A stretch of DNA of 64,000 bases, taken from NCBI RefSeq assembly GCF_029227915.1, contig NC_079887.1:14010001-14074000 (forward strand), written 5' to 3'. The stretch's first letter is position 1. The number at the start of each line of letters is the position of its first letter. A model generated the notes under the pieces. That model was not told where the DNA came from, did not search any database, and saw only the letters and a list, made by a program, of their open reading frames with translations. Below, in pieces: positions 1-13,000 of the stretch. The translations under genes and the position numbers were made by a program. This DNA comes from Hydractinia symbiolongicarpus (Eukaryota; Cnidaria; Hydrozoa; Anthoathecata; Hydractiniidae).

Positions 1-401
1 TTGCTTCGTAACCTGGCTATAAGATTAAACCCTTTCGCAGATAAACTTTCATTAGTTTCTTAAGTTTGCTCAAAGTTCACTGATAAATGTTATTGATTTG
101 TTGTTAGCTTTTATATATATTTTTCTTAACCATATGGTCTCAAATTGTTTGGTAAAATGGAAGAATAGGTTCCCAAATGATTTTGAATGCTCAACCTGTT
201 GTGTTAATAGTCTGTTTGATTTATTTTAGTTCAGGACGCATTTTTGGGTTCACAGAAGTGCAAAAGCAAAGAAGATTTTATGTCTAGGTATTTTTTTTTA
301 TGGAGAAAAAAATCTTTTTGTTTATGAATATTTACATCTATTTGACAAGGTATATTTTAGATATAAATTTCTTTTTACCTGGCAAAGTATTTTTTAGGTA
401 C
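1..401. other. AT-rich flank, no gene recognised
   Basis: No open frame of useful length is visible. A polypyrimidine stretch ending in TTTTTTAG lies just before position 398 and could be a splice acceptor for the acetyltransferase-like frame that follows. No matching upstream exon could be identified. Confidence 0.4.
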
Positions 402-701
402 ATGAAAGTAGGACAATTCTACACTGATGGTGTGTTTATAGTTCAAAATATCCTTTCTCTCGAAAATGTTGGCATTTGATTTGCTTGGTTTCCTAAATCA
501 TCTTTCAATGACGGTCAACTTCATTGGCTTGCAGTAAAACAAAGTCATCAAAATAAGGGTTTAGGGAAAACTTTAGTGCTAAATGTTTTGAATTACCATC
601 AAAAAATGGGGAAAGAATCTGTATTTTTAAAAACAGAACTTGAGCGTAAGAAAGCAATTCAGTTGTATGAAAAAATTGGCTTTATAATGGATGAAACTTG
701 A
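402..701 (+). pseudogene. GNAT N-acetyltransferase-like fragment with in-frame stop
   Basis: From ATG 402 the frame reads 99 codons to TGA 699-701, broken once by TGA at 477-479. After the break it reads a typical GNAT C-terminal half: a beta strand (QLHWLAV), the acetyl-CoA pyrophosphate loop as QNKGLG (Q/R-x-x-G-x-G/A), a helix, a SVFLKTE strand, and the closing KKAIQLYEKIGF motif found near the C-terminus of many GNAT proteins. Family members transfer an acetyl group from acetyl-CoA to an amine; the substrate cannot be told. The length is shorter than a full GNAT domain (about 140-150 residues), so an upstream exon may exist; a TTTTTTAG acceptor lies just before the ATG. The internal TGA makes a decayed copy the simplest reading. 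A sequencing error, or an exon starting after the TGA, is also possible. Confidence 0.6.
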
Positions 702-1600
702 GGAAATAACGATAAAAAATAACAGATTATTCAGCTCCTGAATTTTCCAAGTATAAACCAACCCTTACTTAAAGTTCAGCTTTCTGGCTTTGGCTTTGTA
801 TTTGTAGCAATGGCCAAATATGTGGAGCTCACATTCTTGTGTTTCTTTTGTGTACAACACTCCTGTCAATGTTATGACTTTGGATGGAAAGTTTATTTAA
901 GAGATTTGCAGCATTTTAAAATACTCGTTCTATTTTACGTGTTTCAATGATTGACCATGTATTTCAAGTATGACAAGTAAAGTTTTTTGGAAGAATCAAA
1001 CGAAACGGTATTTCTGTCAATCAATGATTTGTGAAAAGAAGAGGAACAAGAAGAAAATGAAATAATTCAAGCATCAAGTTGAAGACCTGGAAAGTTTCAT
1101 TAATGGACATGTAATATTTATTTCTAGTTCATTAATACAATATCAATAATAAAAAAAAACGCAACCAACTCATAGAGTTGCCGTACTCATTTACTTTGTT
1201 TTCTTTTGATTTGTTGCTGTTTTTTTTTCGTTTTTTTTTTATCTTAAATCTTAAAATTATCTTTAAATCTTATAGAGCTTTTGTGCAAATACATCTCCAT
1301 GTTCGAAGCATGACTAAAAACTTGTGCAATTTTAAATGCAATTTTATTTCTGGAGTTTCACGTCGAAAACATTGGGAAGACTTGGCTATGATTATATATT
1401 TTTTAAGGAACAATTTAAATATAAGCAATAAGTACATAGTTTCGTTATAAATGATGGACAGCAAACGTGAAGTGTATTGCCATCATCATTATGATCTTCC
1501 AACCTGATCTAGACTGTGTTGGTTTTAAACTTAAATTCCTATTCAGCAAATCTGTCCTTATTATGTGCATGTACCTTAACTTTAGTAAAAAGAAAACACT

Positions 1601-4600
1601 ATGGTTTTTATAACTGAAGATTTAATAAGAAAACGAGCTGAACATAATGAATGCGAAATATCAACTCTGGAGGAGATCTCTTTGCACCAATGTGATGTTG
1701 AACGAATCGAATACCTAGACAAGTGGTGTCGCCAACTGAAGATATTATACTTGCAAGCTAACTTGATCCCAAAAATTGAAAACATATCTCGGTTGAAAAA
1801 ATTAGAATACTTGAATTTGGCACTTAATAATATTACTCTGGTAGAGAACCTTGAAGGATGTGAGTCGTTGAGCAAGTTAGACCTAACCGTGAATTTCATT
1901 GGAAAAGTTACCAGTGTTGAATGCTTGAGAGGTAATCAGTTTTTACGCGATTTATATCTCACTGGAAATCCATGTACGGATTTTGTGGGTTATCGAGACT
2001 ATGTTATTGCAGCATTGCCTCAGTTAACACATCTAGATGGAGTGGAAATTAACAAATCAGCTCGTATTTTGGCTGTGCAAAAATTAAGTAGTCTCAAGTG
2101 TGAAATACTGCGACAGGAAAAGTTATACGAAGAAAAACGAGTCAGAGAAAAAATGGACAATAATAACGAAGGAAAAGCTGGTTTCAACAAAGAGTGGTAC
2201 ACTAACACGCAAAACGCTCACATGGAGAAGAATGGTGATAAAAAACAGGTTTAATGTTCTCATCTACACGTTTTTTTATATTAGAAATATAAACATGAGG
2301 TCGAGATTATAAGTACTTTCCATTGCTAACTCCTGAAATATAAGAAAATTGAAAGTCTATGCAGTTTGTTATATCAAAAATGTGTGTTCAAATTATTGGG
2401 ATGAAGCGTGATTTTAAAAGCATGTTAAAACACCAGACTTAAAATTCGACCTTAATTTAGGTAGGTTCAAATTAAGTCCCCCTTACTTGTGACAAGTTCG
2501 GGAGCTTGTGGGAAAACCTGTTCAAAGCAAATTGTATTTAGTATTATTTTACGTTCATTTATCTATCAGTACTACAGAAAAAACCCTGGAAAGCATGTAG
2601 CTTTTGTAGCAAATAATTGTAATTTCTACCAAAGACTTCACAGATAAATGTACGATCATTCATGTAGGACTAGAACTTTTCACTGAAATTGTTCCTATTC
2701 ATGCAGCCACGCCCATAAAGCATGCTTTCACGCTGAGCAGTATTTAGTATACTTTAGTATTCCAGGCCTTCAATTGGGCCAAAAATTAAGCAACTTAGAT
2801 TTTTCCACCAACCAAACCTCTGTTGTACCGTTGAAAAAGTCTTCTCTGAAGAAACAACGCTATAGTGTGCTCCTGAGAATTTTATTGTGTGTGTTGTGTT
2901 CACTGCTGACGAACACGACCCAAGGTAGGGTTCACAATGCCAGTATTGTGCCAGTAAAAACAATAGGTGCTAAGCAACCGCCTAGGCAAAATAAGGGCCA
3001 ATGAGACCTTCGCAACCTAAGACCTGACCCTAAGAATGGGGTTGCTTATAAAAAAATTTGTAGTGTTTGATGAGCGCATTGATGAGTGCTTTTTTTAGGA
3101 TATAGGAGAAGACAACTTTTGGTCCAAACCGACTGCGTACACACCGGAAAGTCGTATGGAGACGCATCGATACATGGAAGAGAAAAAGAAAGAGAAAGAA
3201 GAGCAGAAATCGAAATATTTGGATCCCAATCCAAAGAAACGAGAGATTCGTTTTTTCACAGACGATGGCCGTCCATTGAATATTAATCAAGCTCAAATTG
3301 ATTTTCATTTGGAAGATGACGATGAAAATGGTTGCTTCATTTTGACGGTGTCCTGTTATAAACATTTAGGTAAGACCAGCATTGAGACTTTGACCAACAT
3401 TGAGAATTGATCAACAATGAAGCAACTACGGTCAGTAAGATTGAGTTTAGGTAATGCAAAGTCTGTGTGTTTCCATTGTTAATTAGACAAGACTGCTGTC
3501 TAAAGTAAAGGAAGACTTTAGATGTCAGCTTTGTTGGGTGACAAAAATATTAAACAGTGCGTATTACCTCCTCATAAATTTGTGTGCAGTAACTGTTGTG
3601 CATACTATGGTACTTTTTACAAACAGAACTGTGAAACGATATGGTTAGCCGCTTCAAAAGACTAGTGATTTGATGGCTAAAGTTTTTTTGTCCTAAACCG
3701 ACTAAAATTAAGTTGATAAATCCTGGCCGTGGTTAGCTCCAGGCCTTTATGTGTTAAACATTTTGTCCAATGCCCTCATTGACCCTTACAGACAAAAAGT
3801 GTTAAACTTGGTTTAACCCTTTTTACGTATAGTTGGAATATCAGATTTCTGCCCCTTTTATTTTGCGAAGTTTTCTCGCTCTGCGAAAGCGACTTGTCCA
3901 TAAAGTTACTGTAAAGATATCATACATTAAATATTTTTGTAAATTTAACCTAATCTGATAACAAGAACTTATTCCTCTATGAAGAAAATCCGTATTTTTA
4001 CTTTTGCAGACCTTTATTTAATAAAAATTAGAGGGGAGGATGGTTCAAATTTTAGTGATTGTAGAGAGGAGGAGGGTCAGGGCAAATGCATTTTATGGAT
4101 GCCTCCTTATGAGTTAATGTTTATGTTTAGATACGTCGCTTATTGACGTCGACGTGCAACCGATGTATGTTCGAGTTAACATTAAAGAAAAAGTTTTCCA
4201 ACTTGCTTTCATTGAAGAAGTTAGTCCTGATGCCAGCTCGGCGCAGCGTTCACAAACTACTGGACACTTAGTGTTGACTCTACCAAAGTTGAAATATATT
4301 TTAGACAGCAGTTTAAAAAAGACGAAAAATACAGGTAGTAAAAAAATGGAACTGAATACAGGAAAAAAGAGCGACACTCTAAAATCTGACGTAAAGGATG
4401 CAACGAAACACATTGAAAAGTTGGAAGTTAGTGAGTATGATAGCAAAGTAGATATACATAACATCGTACAAGAGGAGGCATGTGAGACAAAAGGGTTTAA
4501 TCCTAAGTTATATACAAAACGGAAAAACAATATCCAACGAGAAAACGACATCAAAATCAAAGCGAAAGAACAGTTTGTCGACGATCCTGACGTACCGCCT

Positions 4601-4609
4601 TTGACGTAG
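1601..4609 (+). CDS. DNAAF11: Dynein axonemal assembly factor 11 (LRRC6/tilB homologue), 3 exons
   Basis: Coding exons are 1601-2248, 3099-3369 and 4131-4609, joined in phases 0 and 1, giving 465 residues. That is essentially the length of the vertebrate protein (about 466). DNAAF11 is a cytoplasmic factor needed to preassemble outer and inner dynein arms of motile cilia. The N-terminus ([19 protein letters not shown]) matches the family's conserved ITEDLIR..AEHN start. Leucine-rich repeats fill about residues 20-130 ([32 protein letters not shown]), closed by an LRR cap ([17 protein letters not shown]). A charged coiled-coil-like linker follows, with FW.KP..YTPESR. A CS/p23-like domain comes next ([16 protein letters not shown], then [13 protein letters not shown]). 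The tail ends in a conserved HIEKLEV segment and DPDVPPLT. No key region is missing. An AATAAA lies at 4611, two bases after the stop. The start is the only ATG giving the family N-terminus. Confidence 0.96.
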
Positions 4610-4610
4610 T

Positions 4611-4616
4611 AATAAA
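4611..4616 (+). promoter_or_regulatory. Poly(A) signal of DNAAF11
   Basis: An AATAAA hexamer begins two bases after the DNAAF11 TAG, which would give a very short 3' UTR. A TTTA repeat follows directly. Other signals downstream could be used instead. Confidence 0.5.
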
Positions 4617-4882
4617 CATCGTTTATTTATTTATTTATCGTTGGCGGTTCAATTTGATTTGCCAGGAAAAAACCTGAATTTTTGTTGACCTCATGCTCAG
4701 AGCTTCTTAGGTTTTTATATTTTCGTATGGTGAATAATTTTATTTATCTTTTTATCTTTTAAGACTACATATGTAAATTAAGAGTTTTAATATATTTTTG
4801 AAGTAAATTATGAATATTAATTTACATGCAGACTTCTTGCTGCTCGTGTATAAAAATGGGGTTGTTCTTAAGTAAATTTCCC

Positions 4883-4968
4883 CAACCTCGTCCCTATGAC
4901 CTCTTTTCGCCTTGTCTTCGCGCCATCCCAAATATAAAAAAACAAAAGGAGTCTTCGGGACGAGGTTG
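4883..4968. mobile_element. Foldback MITE, CCTCGTCCC family
   Basis: The left arm CAACCTCGTCCC and right arm GGGACGAGGTTG are reverse complements enclosing about 60 bp. The same terminal motif family recurs at 5598-5709, 33571-33671 and near 43835. There is no coding capacity. It lies in the gap between DNAAF11 and the SRRM2 3' end. Confidence 0.55.
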
Positions 4969-5597
4969 AACTTCCCCATCAAATGGTAGGCTACACTAGA
5001 TAAGACAAGGAGGTTTTCTTTAAATCTATTATTTACGTAAATCTGGTTACCAGATCTCACTGTTAAAAATGGGTCGGGGATGTGTTGGAAATGTTTTTGA
5101 TATTTAACAGCATGAAGTGGACTTGAATTTCAACATGGTGTGCGCTAACATCATAAAATGTCAATATGCGATTCAATTTGTAATCGGAGAAGGACATATA
5201 TAAACGGATATAAATAATGCTCGTCATATTGAAAAATATATATATATAATATAAAAAATATTGACAATCGCCCCAGTCCCTCATAAAAGTGTCTTTCTTT
5301 CAAATGTTTATTTTAAAGTTGGCAGAAAGATTTGAAATCTAAATTCCAGGACGAAATTGTGTTTTCTATACACAGTATTAAAAAAATGTGGCTGTTGTAA
5401 GGATTATGATATTGCGTCAAAAAACGCTTAAATGCAACGTTTTTATAAGAAATTATTCTATAAGAAACCCTACGCTCACTAAAGCTAAATTCTAAGGGAA
5501 ACTTTGGCAGACTGGGTATCTCCAATTTAAGAAATTTATATATAAAACAGAAAAAATACATGAACCATAGTCCAAACCATAGTCCGGACCACAAAAA

Positions 5598-5709
5598 GCA
5601 ATCTCGTTCCCAGGACTTTTTTTTCTCTTTCTGATATGCGCGCTGGCAAGTCTTTCGCGCCAGCGCGCATATCAGAAAGGAAAAAAGAAGCCCTTGGGAC
5701 GAGATTGCA
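5598..5709. mobile_element. Foldback MITE with near-perfect hairpin
   Basis: Outer arms are GCAATCTCGTTCCCAGG and its near reverse complement ending GGGACGAGATTGC. Inside, TTTCTGATATGCGCGCTGGC pairs with GCCAGCGCGCATATCAGAAA around a loop of about nine bases. This strong palindrome has no coding capacity. It is typical of a non-autonomous inverted-repeat element and is flanked by AT-rich sequence. Confidence 0.75.
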
Positions 5710-5929
5710 CAAAAAGCTTTGTAATTAAAATATTTTTTAGGGTCAAATAATTAAGAGACACACAATTTATCAAATTTTTAAGAAACTCTAGACTTAGTTT
5801 CTGTTAAAAAAAAAACGTGTAAATATACTTTAAAATTAGAATATGTTCTGAAGTCATGTTGTTTAGCAATCCAACAATAAAAATGATAGAAAAAAAACGT
5901 TCGTCATCGTCTCGTGTTTAGGTCAAAAG

Positions 5930-6270
5930 ACCTTTTTAAAAAGATGGCGCGGCGACGGCCCTCCCATTTGTAATTTTTAAGTGTAAAATTTCGCACGCAA
6001 ATTTTCGCGAATAAACCATGTTAAAGATTTTGCAAACATAAACTTTCACGAATCTATGCTTTCGGAAAATTGCACACGAACTTTTACGGAATAAACGGAA
6101 CAGAGAAAGCCAGGCTTGAGTGACACTATATACAAAATTATACAAAATAGCAACGTCAAATTTGCCGCTTAAAATAAAAAAATTTGCTGTATTTTTCGCG
6201 GATATTATTCACTTTCACGAATTACAGGAAAATTTGTTTTGCGCTTAGAAAATTTCGCGACCTACACTTT
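5930..6270. repeat. Repeat-like block rich in TTTCGCGAA motifs
   Basis: The stretch carries many variants of AAATTTCGCGAA, CACGAACTTT and TTTCACGAAT in both orientations, unlike the surrounding sequence. Similar wording occurs at 27000-27500 and 33170-33560. This suggests fragments of one dispersed family. Boundaries and class are not resolved. Confidence 0.35.
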
Positions 6271-6652
6271 ATCATTAACAAATCGAGCTTTACCAATCTC
6301 CTGCCTCATTTATATCAGACAAGCTTCATTTTTAAGAAGGCGAGAACAATTTGATTATTTCAAGTTGTGCCTATCAGTGCGACGTCATGTTTCAACCTAG
6401 AGAGCAATCCAACTGCTGTCCAACAACTATAACAATCATAGCTGCTCACAATTTCAAGATTTTTTTGGGATAAAGTCAAATAAAAACTGATATGAAAAAC
6501 TGTTATTTGTTAAGACGATATATCTACATCTGATCATTCTTACAGCATCTTCGTTTCCAGGCGTTCGTAAATACTACCAGAAATAAGGTCTATAATGGTA
6601 CGCAAAAATTTAAGATGGCCTGGAAAGGAAATATATCATCTACTAAAATACA

Positions 6653-6985
6653 ATGGAAGAAAAAAAAAAAAGAACAATTCGGAAACCCGTTTGTTCCAAA
6701 GCGGATAAAAATGGGTTTATATTAGATATGACAAAAGAAATCGAAAAATACTTGCATCTAAAGTTTAAAAATGATCCGGAGTGTTTATTTATACAAAAAT
6801 TCTTTTATTTGGTTTCGGGGATTAAAAAACAAAACAGTGTCAATATAAACAAAACTCGTAAAAGTATGAAGAAAAAAAATTGGCGGATATTTAGTACAAT
6901 TTTACAATGTCTTTGGTTTTATTTATTTTCCGGTCCCCTCGTACTAAAATTTGTTATTATTTCCAGATTTACAACGAACGAATAA
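6653..6985 (+). CDS. Unrecognised 110-codon ORF, low support
   Basis: An ATG-to-stop frame runs toward the SRRM2 3' end (convergent). The first 60 residues are lysine-rich with an amphipathic look (KEIEKYLHLKFKNDPECLFIQKF). The second half becomes hydrophobic and overlaps the likely SRRM2 poly(A) signals at 6918-6927. No family is recognised. Because the base composition is AT-rich and lysine codons come from A-runs, a chance frame is quite possible. Confidence 0.2.
   Translation: MEEKKKRTIRKPVCSKADKNGFILDMTKEIEKYLHLKFKNDPECLFIQKFFYLVSGIKKQNSVNINKTRKSMKKKNWRIFSTILQCLWFYLFSGPLVLKFVIISRFTTNE
6918..6927 (-). promoter_or_regulatory. Poly(A) signals of SRRM2
   Basis: Two overlapping TTTATT hexamers (AATAAA on the minus strand) lie about 90 bases past the SRRM2 stop codon at 7019, at a normal distance for 3' end formation. 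Confidence 0.5.
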
Positions 6986-7018
6986 TTCTTCTTTCATTCT
7001 CACGTCAATTCAAGTTAT

Positions 7019-10000
7019 TTATCGTTTCTTGCTTTTCTTACTCGACGTTTTCTTCGAACGTTTTTTCTCGGGTGTGGGACTTCTTGAAGATTCGCTCTCA
7101 CTATCGGAAGAATCGGATGAATCACTGCTATCTGAACTCGACGACTCTTCAGAAGAATCACTCGACGATTCGTCTTCGCTCGAAGAGTCGTCGTCACTCG
7201 AAGAACTCTCCGAACTACTCGAACTATCTTTTCGCTTCTTTTTCTTTAAGTTTTTCTTCTTTTTTCGTTTATTATCGTCAGTACTATCGTCATCACTTGA
7301 ATGTCTTTTAGATCTCTTCGTCTTCGCCTTTTCCACCTTTTCCTTGAGCTTCTAAACATATAAACACTTACGCTACTACACCGAACAATTGAATTGTTCG
7401 GTGTAGAGAAAATGGCTAAAGTCAATTGTTCGGTGTAGAAAAAACCCGTTAAAACTGGATATTTCAGTTAAAAATATAAACAGACATAGCTACGGGTTTT
7501 TTTGTATCAGAGATATCTTGGTCGTTTCATAGGCAATGTCTAGGCCCAAGAACGTAAAAAAATCCGAGCGACTGACGACTCCCGTTTGGAAGATTCATTA
7601 AAAAGAGGGTAGAGTTTTCAGATGAAATTTAAAAAGAAATTGTAAATAATAAAAAAGCATTTCCTGTCACTGAGAAATAAATTAAACATTGACAGTGAGA
7701 AAATGAAGTTCTTGATAAAACAGATTAACATTTTTGTTTAAGAAAAGTGGCAGCTTATTCCGCAAAATATTTTAGCGCGGGAACTTGAAAAGGGTAGTTA
7801 ATAAAAATATTTTTTGGAAAGGAATATGTTTTTTTAAGGTCTTTCTTTAGTAAATAGTACAGGTAAAAATCTCGCTAACCTTTTTTGAAGACTCTTTCCG
7901 TTTCTCCACACTCGCCATTTCTTCATCAAGTTTGTCACCACGGTCCAGTTCTTTCTTCGATTTTCCTTTCTTTGATGATTTTTTTCCGTCTTCGCTAAGC
8001 TCGTCATCACTCTCTTTTCTTTTCTTATTTTTCTTTCCATCACGTGAACGATGCCTCTTCTTCTCCTCCCCCTCCTCACTATCATCACTCTCGCTCGAAG
8101 ATGATCTCTTCTTTTTTTCCTTCTTTTTCTTAAGCACTTCTTTTTTGTTTTGTTTACTTTTACTTCTTTTGCGATCCGCGTCATCCTCCGAATCGGAATC
8201 AGAAGACGAGGCCTTCTTTTTCTTTTCTTCCACCCGCTTTCGTTTAACAGACTTTTTCTTTCTGTTCGACTCTTCCAAAGAAGAACTCTTTCGTTTTCTC
8301 TTTTTTTCGATTTCATTCTCGCCTTCAGCTTGATTATCATCGTTTTGTTTCTGATCGTTTTTGCTTCCTCTCTTCTTACCAGACTTTCCAGATTTTTCCT
8401 TCTTCATGCGTTCCAATCTCAAGAGTTCTTCTAATTCGGAAATACGCTTCTTCGTTTCCTCTTCTTGTCGAATAGCGTCATCATCTTCTACAATCGGAGT
8501 GTCCTGTTTCTTTTTGCGCTCCCTGCTCTCCTTCTTAGAGTCCTTTTTACTAGATGGGCTTTTCTGTGTGCCCGGACTCTTGTGCTTAGCCGAGTGTCTA
8601 CGTTTCTTCGTGTCATTTTTTTCATCTTTGTTCAAATCGTCAAGATTTTCTTTTGCTGTGCTTTCTCTTTCTATGTTTTCCGTTGAATACTGTACGCTAT
8701 TTTCCTTATTTACTGAAACATCGTCGCCATTTGACCGATTTCTTCTGCTTTCTGTTTCGGGTTCTGATATTTCCATGTCTGAATGCCGATCAATTTTTCT
8801 TGGTTCATCTTCAGCAAGGACAGAGTCGTATTCGTTCAAAGCTTCGTCAATTTTTTCCACTGGCACATTATAAGATGTATTCATTACGTTTTCGACGTCG
8901 TAACGAACATTTTTATCAGTAAATCGTTCGCGCGATCTTTCTTTAGTACGTTTTTCCGCGTAACCGTCATAGCCAAATTCGCGAATTGGTAAGTCTTCGC
9001 CGTAATTATCCTTTTCGCCAGGGTGCGATCGCTCCATGTTGTCTTGCGCAACAAACGATTCTTCTGTGTAATCTTCCTCTGTTTCACGTTTATGTTTTGA
9101 GCGTCGATCACTGTAACGATCAGTTGTTTCTTCATGGTCTACGACGCCCATTCTTTCAACGGAATAGTCAACTTCTCTGAATTCGCCCCTTCCTACATCT
9201 TCCTCTTGCCAACTTTGACGTCTCTGCTTCTCACGATATTCGGTTTTCGTAGATCTAGAACGACCAAATTCATCTACAGAATCTTCCCTGCGCCGCTGTT
9301 TTTTAGAAGACGGCGGAGAACGCTCCTGTTTGTCGTATCTGTTTCGGCTTCTCCTGGGGGATCTTTCTCTCTCTTCACTTCTGTCCCGGTTCCTCCGCGG
9401 TGATCTTCGTCTCCCTTCATTTTCTTTTTTTCGAGGCGACAACTTTGATCGATCTTCACTTTTTTCTCCTCGTCTTTTTGGCGACTTTCTATTTTCCACA
9501 CCTCTTTCTTTTTTTCGAGGAGATCTAGTTTTTTCTTCACTATACTCGCGAGGTGGAGCAGAATTTTGTTTTTCCTCGCTACGATCCCTTTTCCTTCCTC
9601 CCGGACTTTCAACTTCAACACTTTTTCCCACAGATGGTGACCGATCTCGGTCCCGACGAGAACGCTCTTTACGGTCGTCGTCGTCGTCGCTTTCACTGCG
9701 CCGTTTATGTTTTCTTTCTCGTCTTCGACGTCTTTCCAAACGCTCACGTTCTCTTTCTTTATAATAATCTTCGTCGTCGCTGTTGTCGTCCTTATGTTTT
9801 TCACGACGTCCTTCATCACTCGAGTCTTCGTGATGACTTTGGCGACGTCTGGCATCACCCTTTTCATTGCGATGTTTCTTTTTACGTCCGTCATCACTGC
9901 TATCAACACGACGATTCTTACGATGGCCGTCATCACTGCTATCACCACGACGACTTTTACGACGCTCATCATCACTGCTATCATCGTGACGACTCTTACG

Positions 10001-13000
10001 ACGTTCATTATCACTGCCATCATCGTGACGACTCTTACGACGTTCACCACCAATGCCATCATCGTGACGACTCTTACGACGTTCATCATCAATGCTATCA
10101 TCGTGACGACTCTTACGACGTACGTCATCACTGCCATCATCGTGACGACTTTTACGACGTTCGTCATCAGTGCTATCATCGTGACGACTCTTACGACGTT
10201 CATCATCAATGCCATCATCGTGACGACTCTTACGACGTCCGTCATCACTGTCATCTCTTCGGCTTCTTCGACGATCGCGAGGTTTTTCCTCGTCTCTTCG
10301 ATCATGTTTTTTACGATCTCTGTCTCTTCTTGGACTATGTCCATCTCGTCTAGACTTACGTTTATGATCAGCTTCTTCATCACTTAAACTAAAAATAAAA
10401 ATCAGCTTTGATTTTAAGCGTACAAAAATTACACAGTTTCTAGCAGAATCTCAAATTGGATTTCCTGAATTTTTCTGAGAATAATGAAGACTACTAAACC
10501 ATCTTATTACCAATCAGATTTGTCTATTTCCTCACATACTATAATATAAGTTTTAAGTAGTTGCATTAGTTATTCAGGAGTTTTTCCTCTTATTTTTTAA
10601 AAATTACAGCCGATTTTCCCTGACTTTGCCTTTTTAAAAGTATAGAAATTCCCGCGAGGTTTTCCTAATTTTTTGCCAGACACCATATTTCGTGTTAAGT
10701 AGTTTTATACCAAGATATATTAGTCGCAGATGTATCGCTTTCTAAAGATTATTAGCTGCCTGCAGAAATCAATTGGGATTATCGAGGACATCTTACTTTT
10801 GGTGCCAAAAAATAGACTTACTCGCCAGGTTCGACAGTACGTCCATCACCTTCACTCTCTTTCCTTCTCTTAGCTCCCCGTTCAGGTGAACTTCCATAGC
10901 TATCAACCAAGCTTTTCTTTCGACTGGATTTCTCTTTACTAAACAAAATTGCTAGAAATGTTATCACACAATGAATCTCGTTACAACATAAAAAAAGCAA
11001 AAATTCTTACAGCAAGGGATCAAAACAAGAATATAAAATATCGTTGACAATAAAGAGTTGTTAAGAGCCACACACTCTACCTTTTTCCGTGTCTACCATG
11101 TTTCTTATTATCACCATGGTCACTATCACGCGATGAGCTAAACAAAGAATACAAAAACATAAAGTCATACATTACAACCACCACCACACAAATATCTCAC
11201 CTACCTTGTGTTGTGCACTTTAAACCCATGTGCAGCATTTTTGCAATGAAGCAAAGCTTACCTACTGGCAGACCTATCATGCTTTCTACCCCTTTTCTTG
11301 TCCTTTCTTTCATCATCAGACTTATCAGCTGATCTAAAGATTTAACGAACAGTGTTACGTAGACTGCTCAGTTTTAGTGGTATGAACTTTTTTGCCTAAA
11401 AGTCTCATCATCATAGTTCCTGAGTTCTAGAATTTAGCCCTTTTCAGACAAACCGATAAGCCATTTTTAACAGCGTATCAACTTTCACAAAGATACAGGT
11501 TCACTAAAAGAAATTCTCATTACAGAAGTAAGTCAAATAAAGTGTATGGTAGGTTTGTTGCTAAATGTATAAGCCAGTCCAGATAAATTGGGAGTGCGGT
11601 TTAAAAGCACGGTGCTGGAAAATTTAACCTAAAATTATGCAGGTAAAATAGTCTTTAATAAAGTTTACAAAAGTGACAGCAGATGGCACTGCTCCATGTC
11701 GAATGTGTAACATTTCTTCAATTTGCTTGGGTCCAGAATAATATCCTCTTGGTAATAATATTTTCATCTTCGGTAATATTACTTCCAAGTTAATTTTGAA
11801 GCATCAACAGGCTTTTGTTTTTGTTGGTGTGCCTCTTCATACTTTACGTTTAATAATTTCATTTTTTAAACTATATTTTCTCGAATAAAGACCCGAGATG
11901 GGTTAAGGTTATTTGAAATTATAAATTATAAATAAATTTGGTGTTCAATGTCACTTAGTTTAACTTCAAAGATTTCAAGGACCAGCAAAAACCTTGTAAA
12001 AGTGTTACATGTAAAAGAAAAGAGTGAGGGTTGTGACTAATTGCAGTCATGTGGTACTAGGTTTTTCCAGAAGCCACCAGGTCAAAGTTCAAATAGGAGA
12101 CTACCCAGCAATGACGATGTGGCAAGAAATTTTGATGCTAATTGACACAATCCATCTAAAATTAATAAAGGTTCTAGGACATAAGCCTAAAAAGGCTCTT
12201 TGAAAATACAATGGCACAAATATGAACTTTTAAAGAATATCGTGGCTATCAAGAATTAAAGTAACCCACTCAACATATATAACGCTATAATTTTAGGTGA
12301 AGGTAAAGAGAAGGAATTTTGACTACCGATTTTTATTGTTTTTGTTGTTGCTGTCAAAAATAGAGTTTTACAACAACTAGTTGACTGGTCATTCTGTCAC
12401 TTTATCATATAAGACATAAGTATAACATCAACAGTAGAGCAACTTAAAAAGTGTTTACCTGTCCAAGTCAGCTTCTCGTTCTTCTCGATCTCTATGTCGT
12501 TCCTTTTCTTCTCTAAAAAAACAATTATTTATGTATCGTTATACGCCTAACATAACAACTGGACAATATGAACTTTGTCAAAAAACAACAAATAAGCATG
12601 TCACTGTCCAAATGCCACATAAAATTTTTATAATTTATATTTGTTTATGATTAGAAAACCAGCATTATAATCAAAGCAATGCGTCTACATACAGCGATTT
12701 CGATACACAACAAGATATTTCAATGCTAACACTATTATTATTTTTAATGGTCGATATAAAAATGTTATAACATATAGCCTTTTAAGTCACGAAATATTTG
12801 AGAAAGTTTAGCTTCTTATGGCCTCGAAAAAACTAATGATTTGACATATCACAAAATAAAAAGGGATATCCACTCACTGCACTGTGCAAACAAAACAATT
12901 GCAAAACCTTTTATTTTGCAATACCTCAAACACTAATTAAAAAATGAAAATGTTCACAACATACTAACAATAACAACGCTCACACCAAAATAACTGTTGA

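Noticed and set aside
1178-1464. Overlapping ORFs upstream of DNAAF11
   Set aside because: AT-rich chance frames (F/L-rich on plus) with no domain and no splice link to the DNAAF11 start.
7847-9739. Long plus- and other-frame ORFs opposite the SRRM2 RS exon (for example 8361-8873, 9330-9764, 9553-10353, and minus 9274-10383)
   Set aside because: They are shadows of the low-complexity RS/KE coding sequence. Their S/F/L or HRDDSYDV repeats follow from the codons of the true frame.
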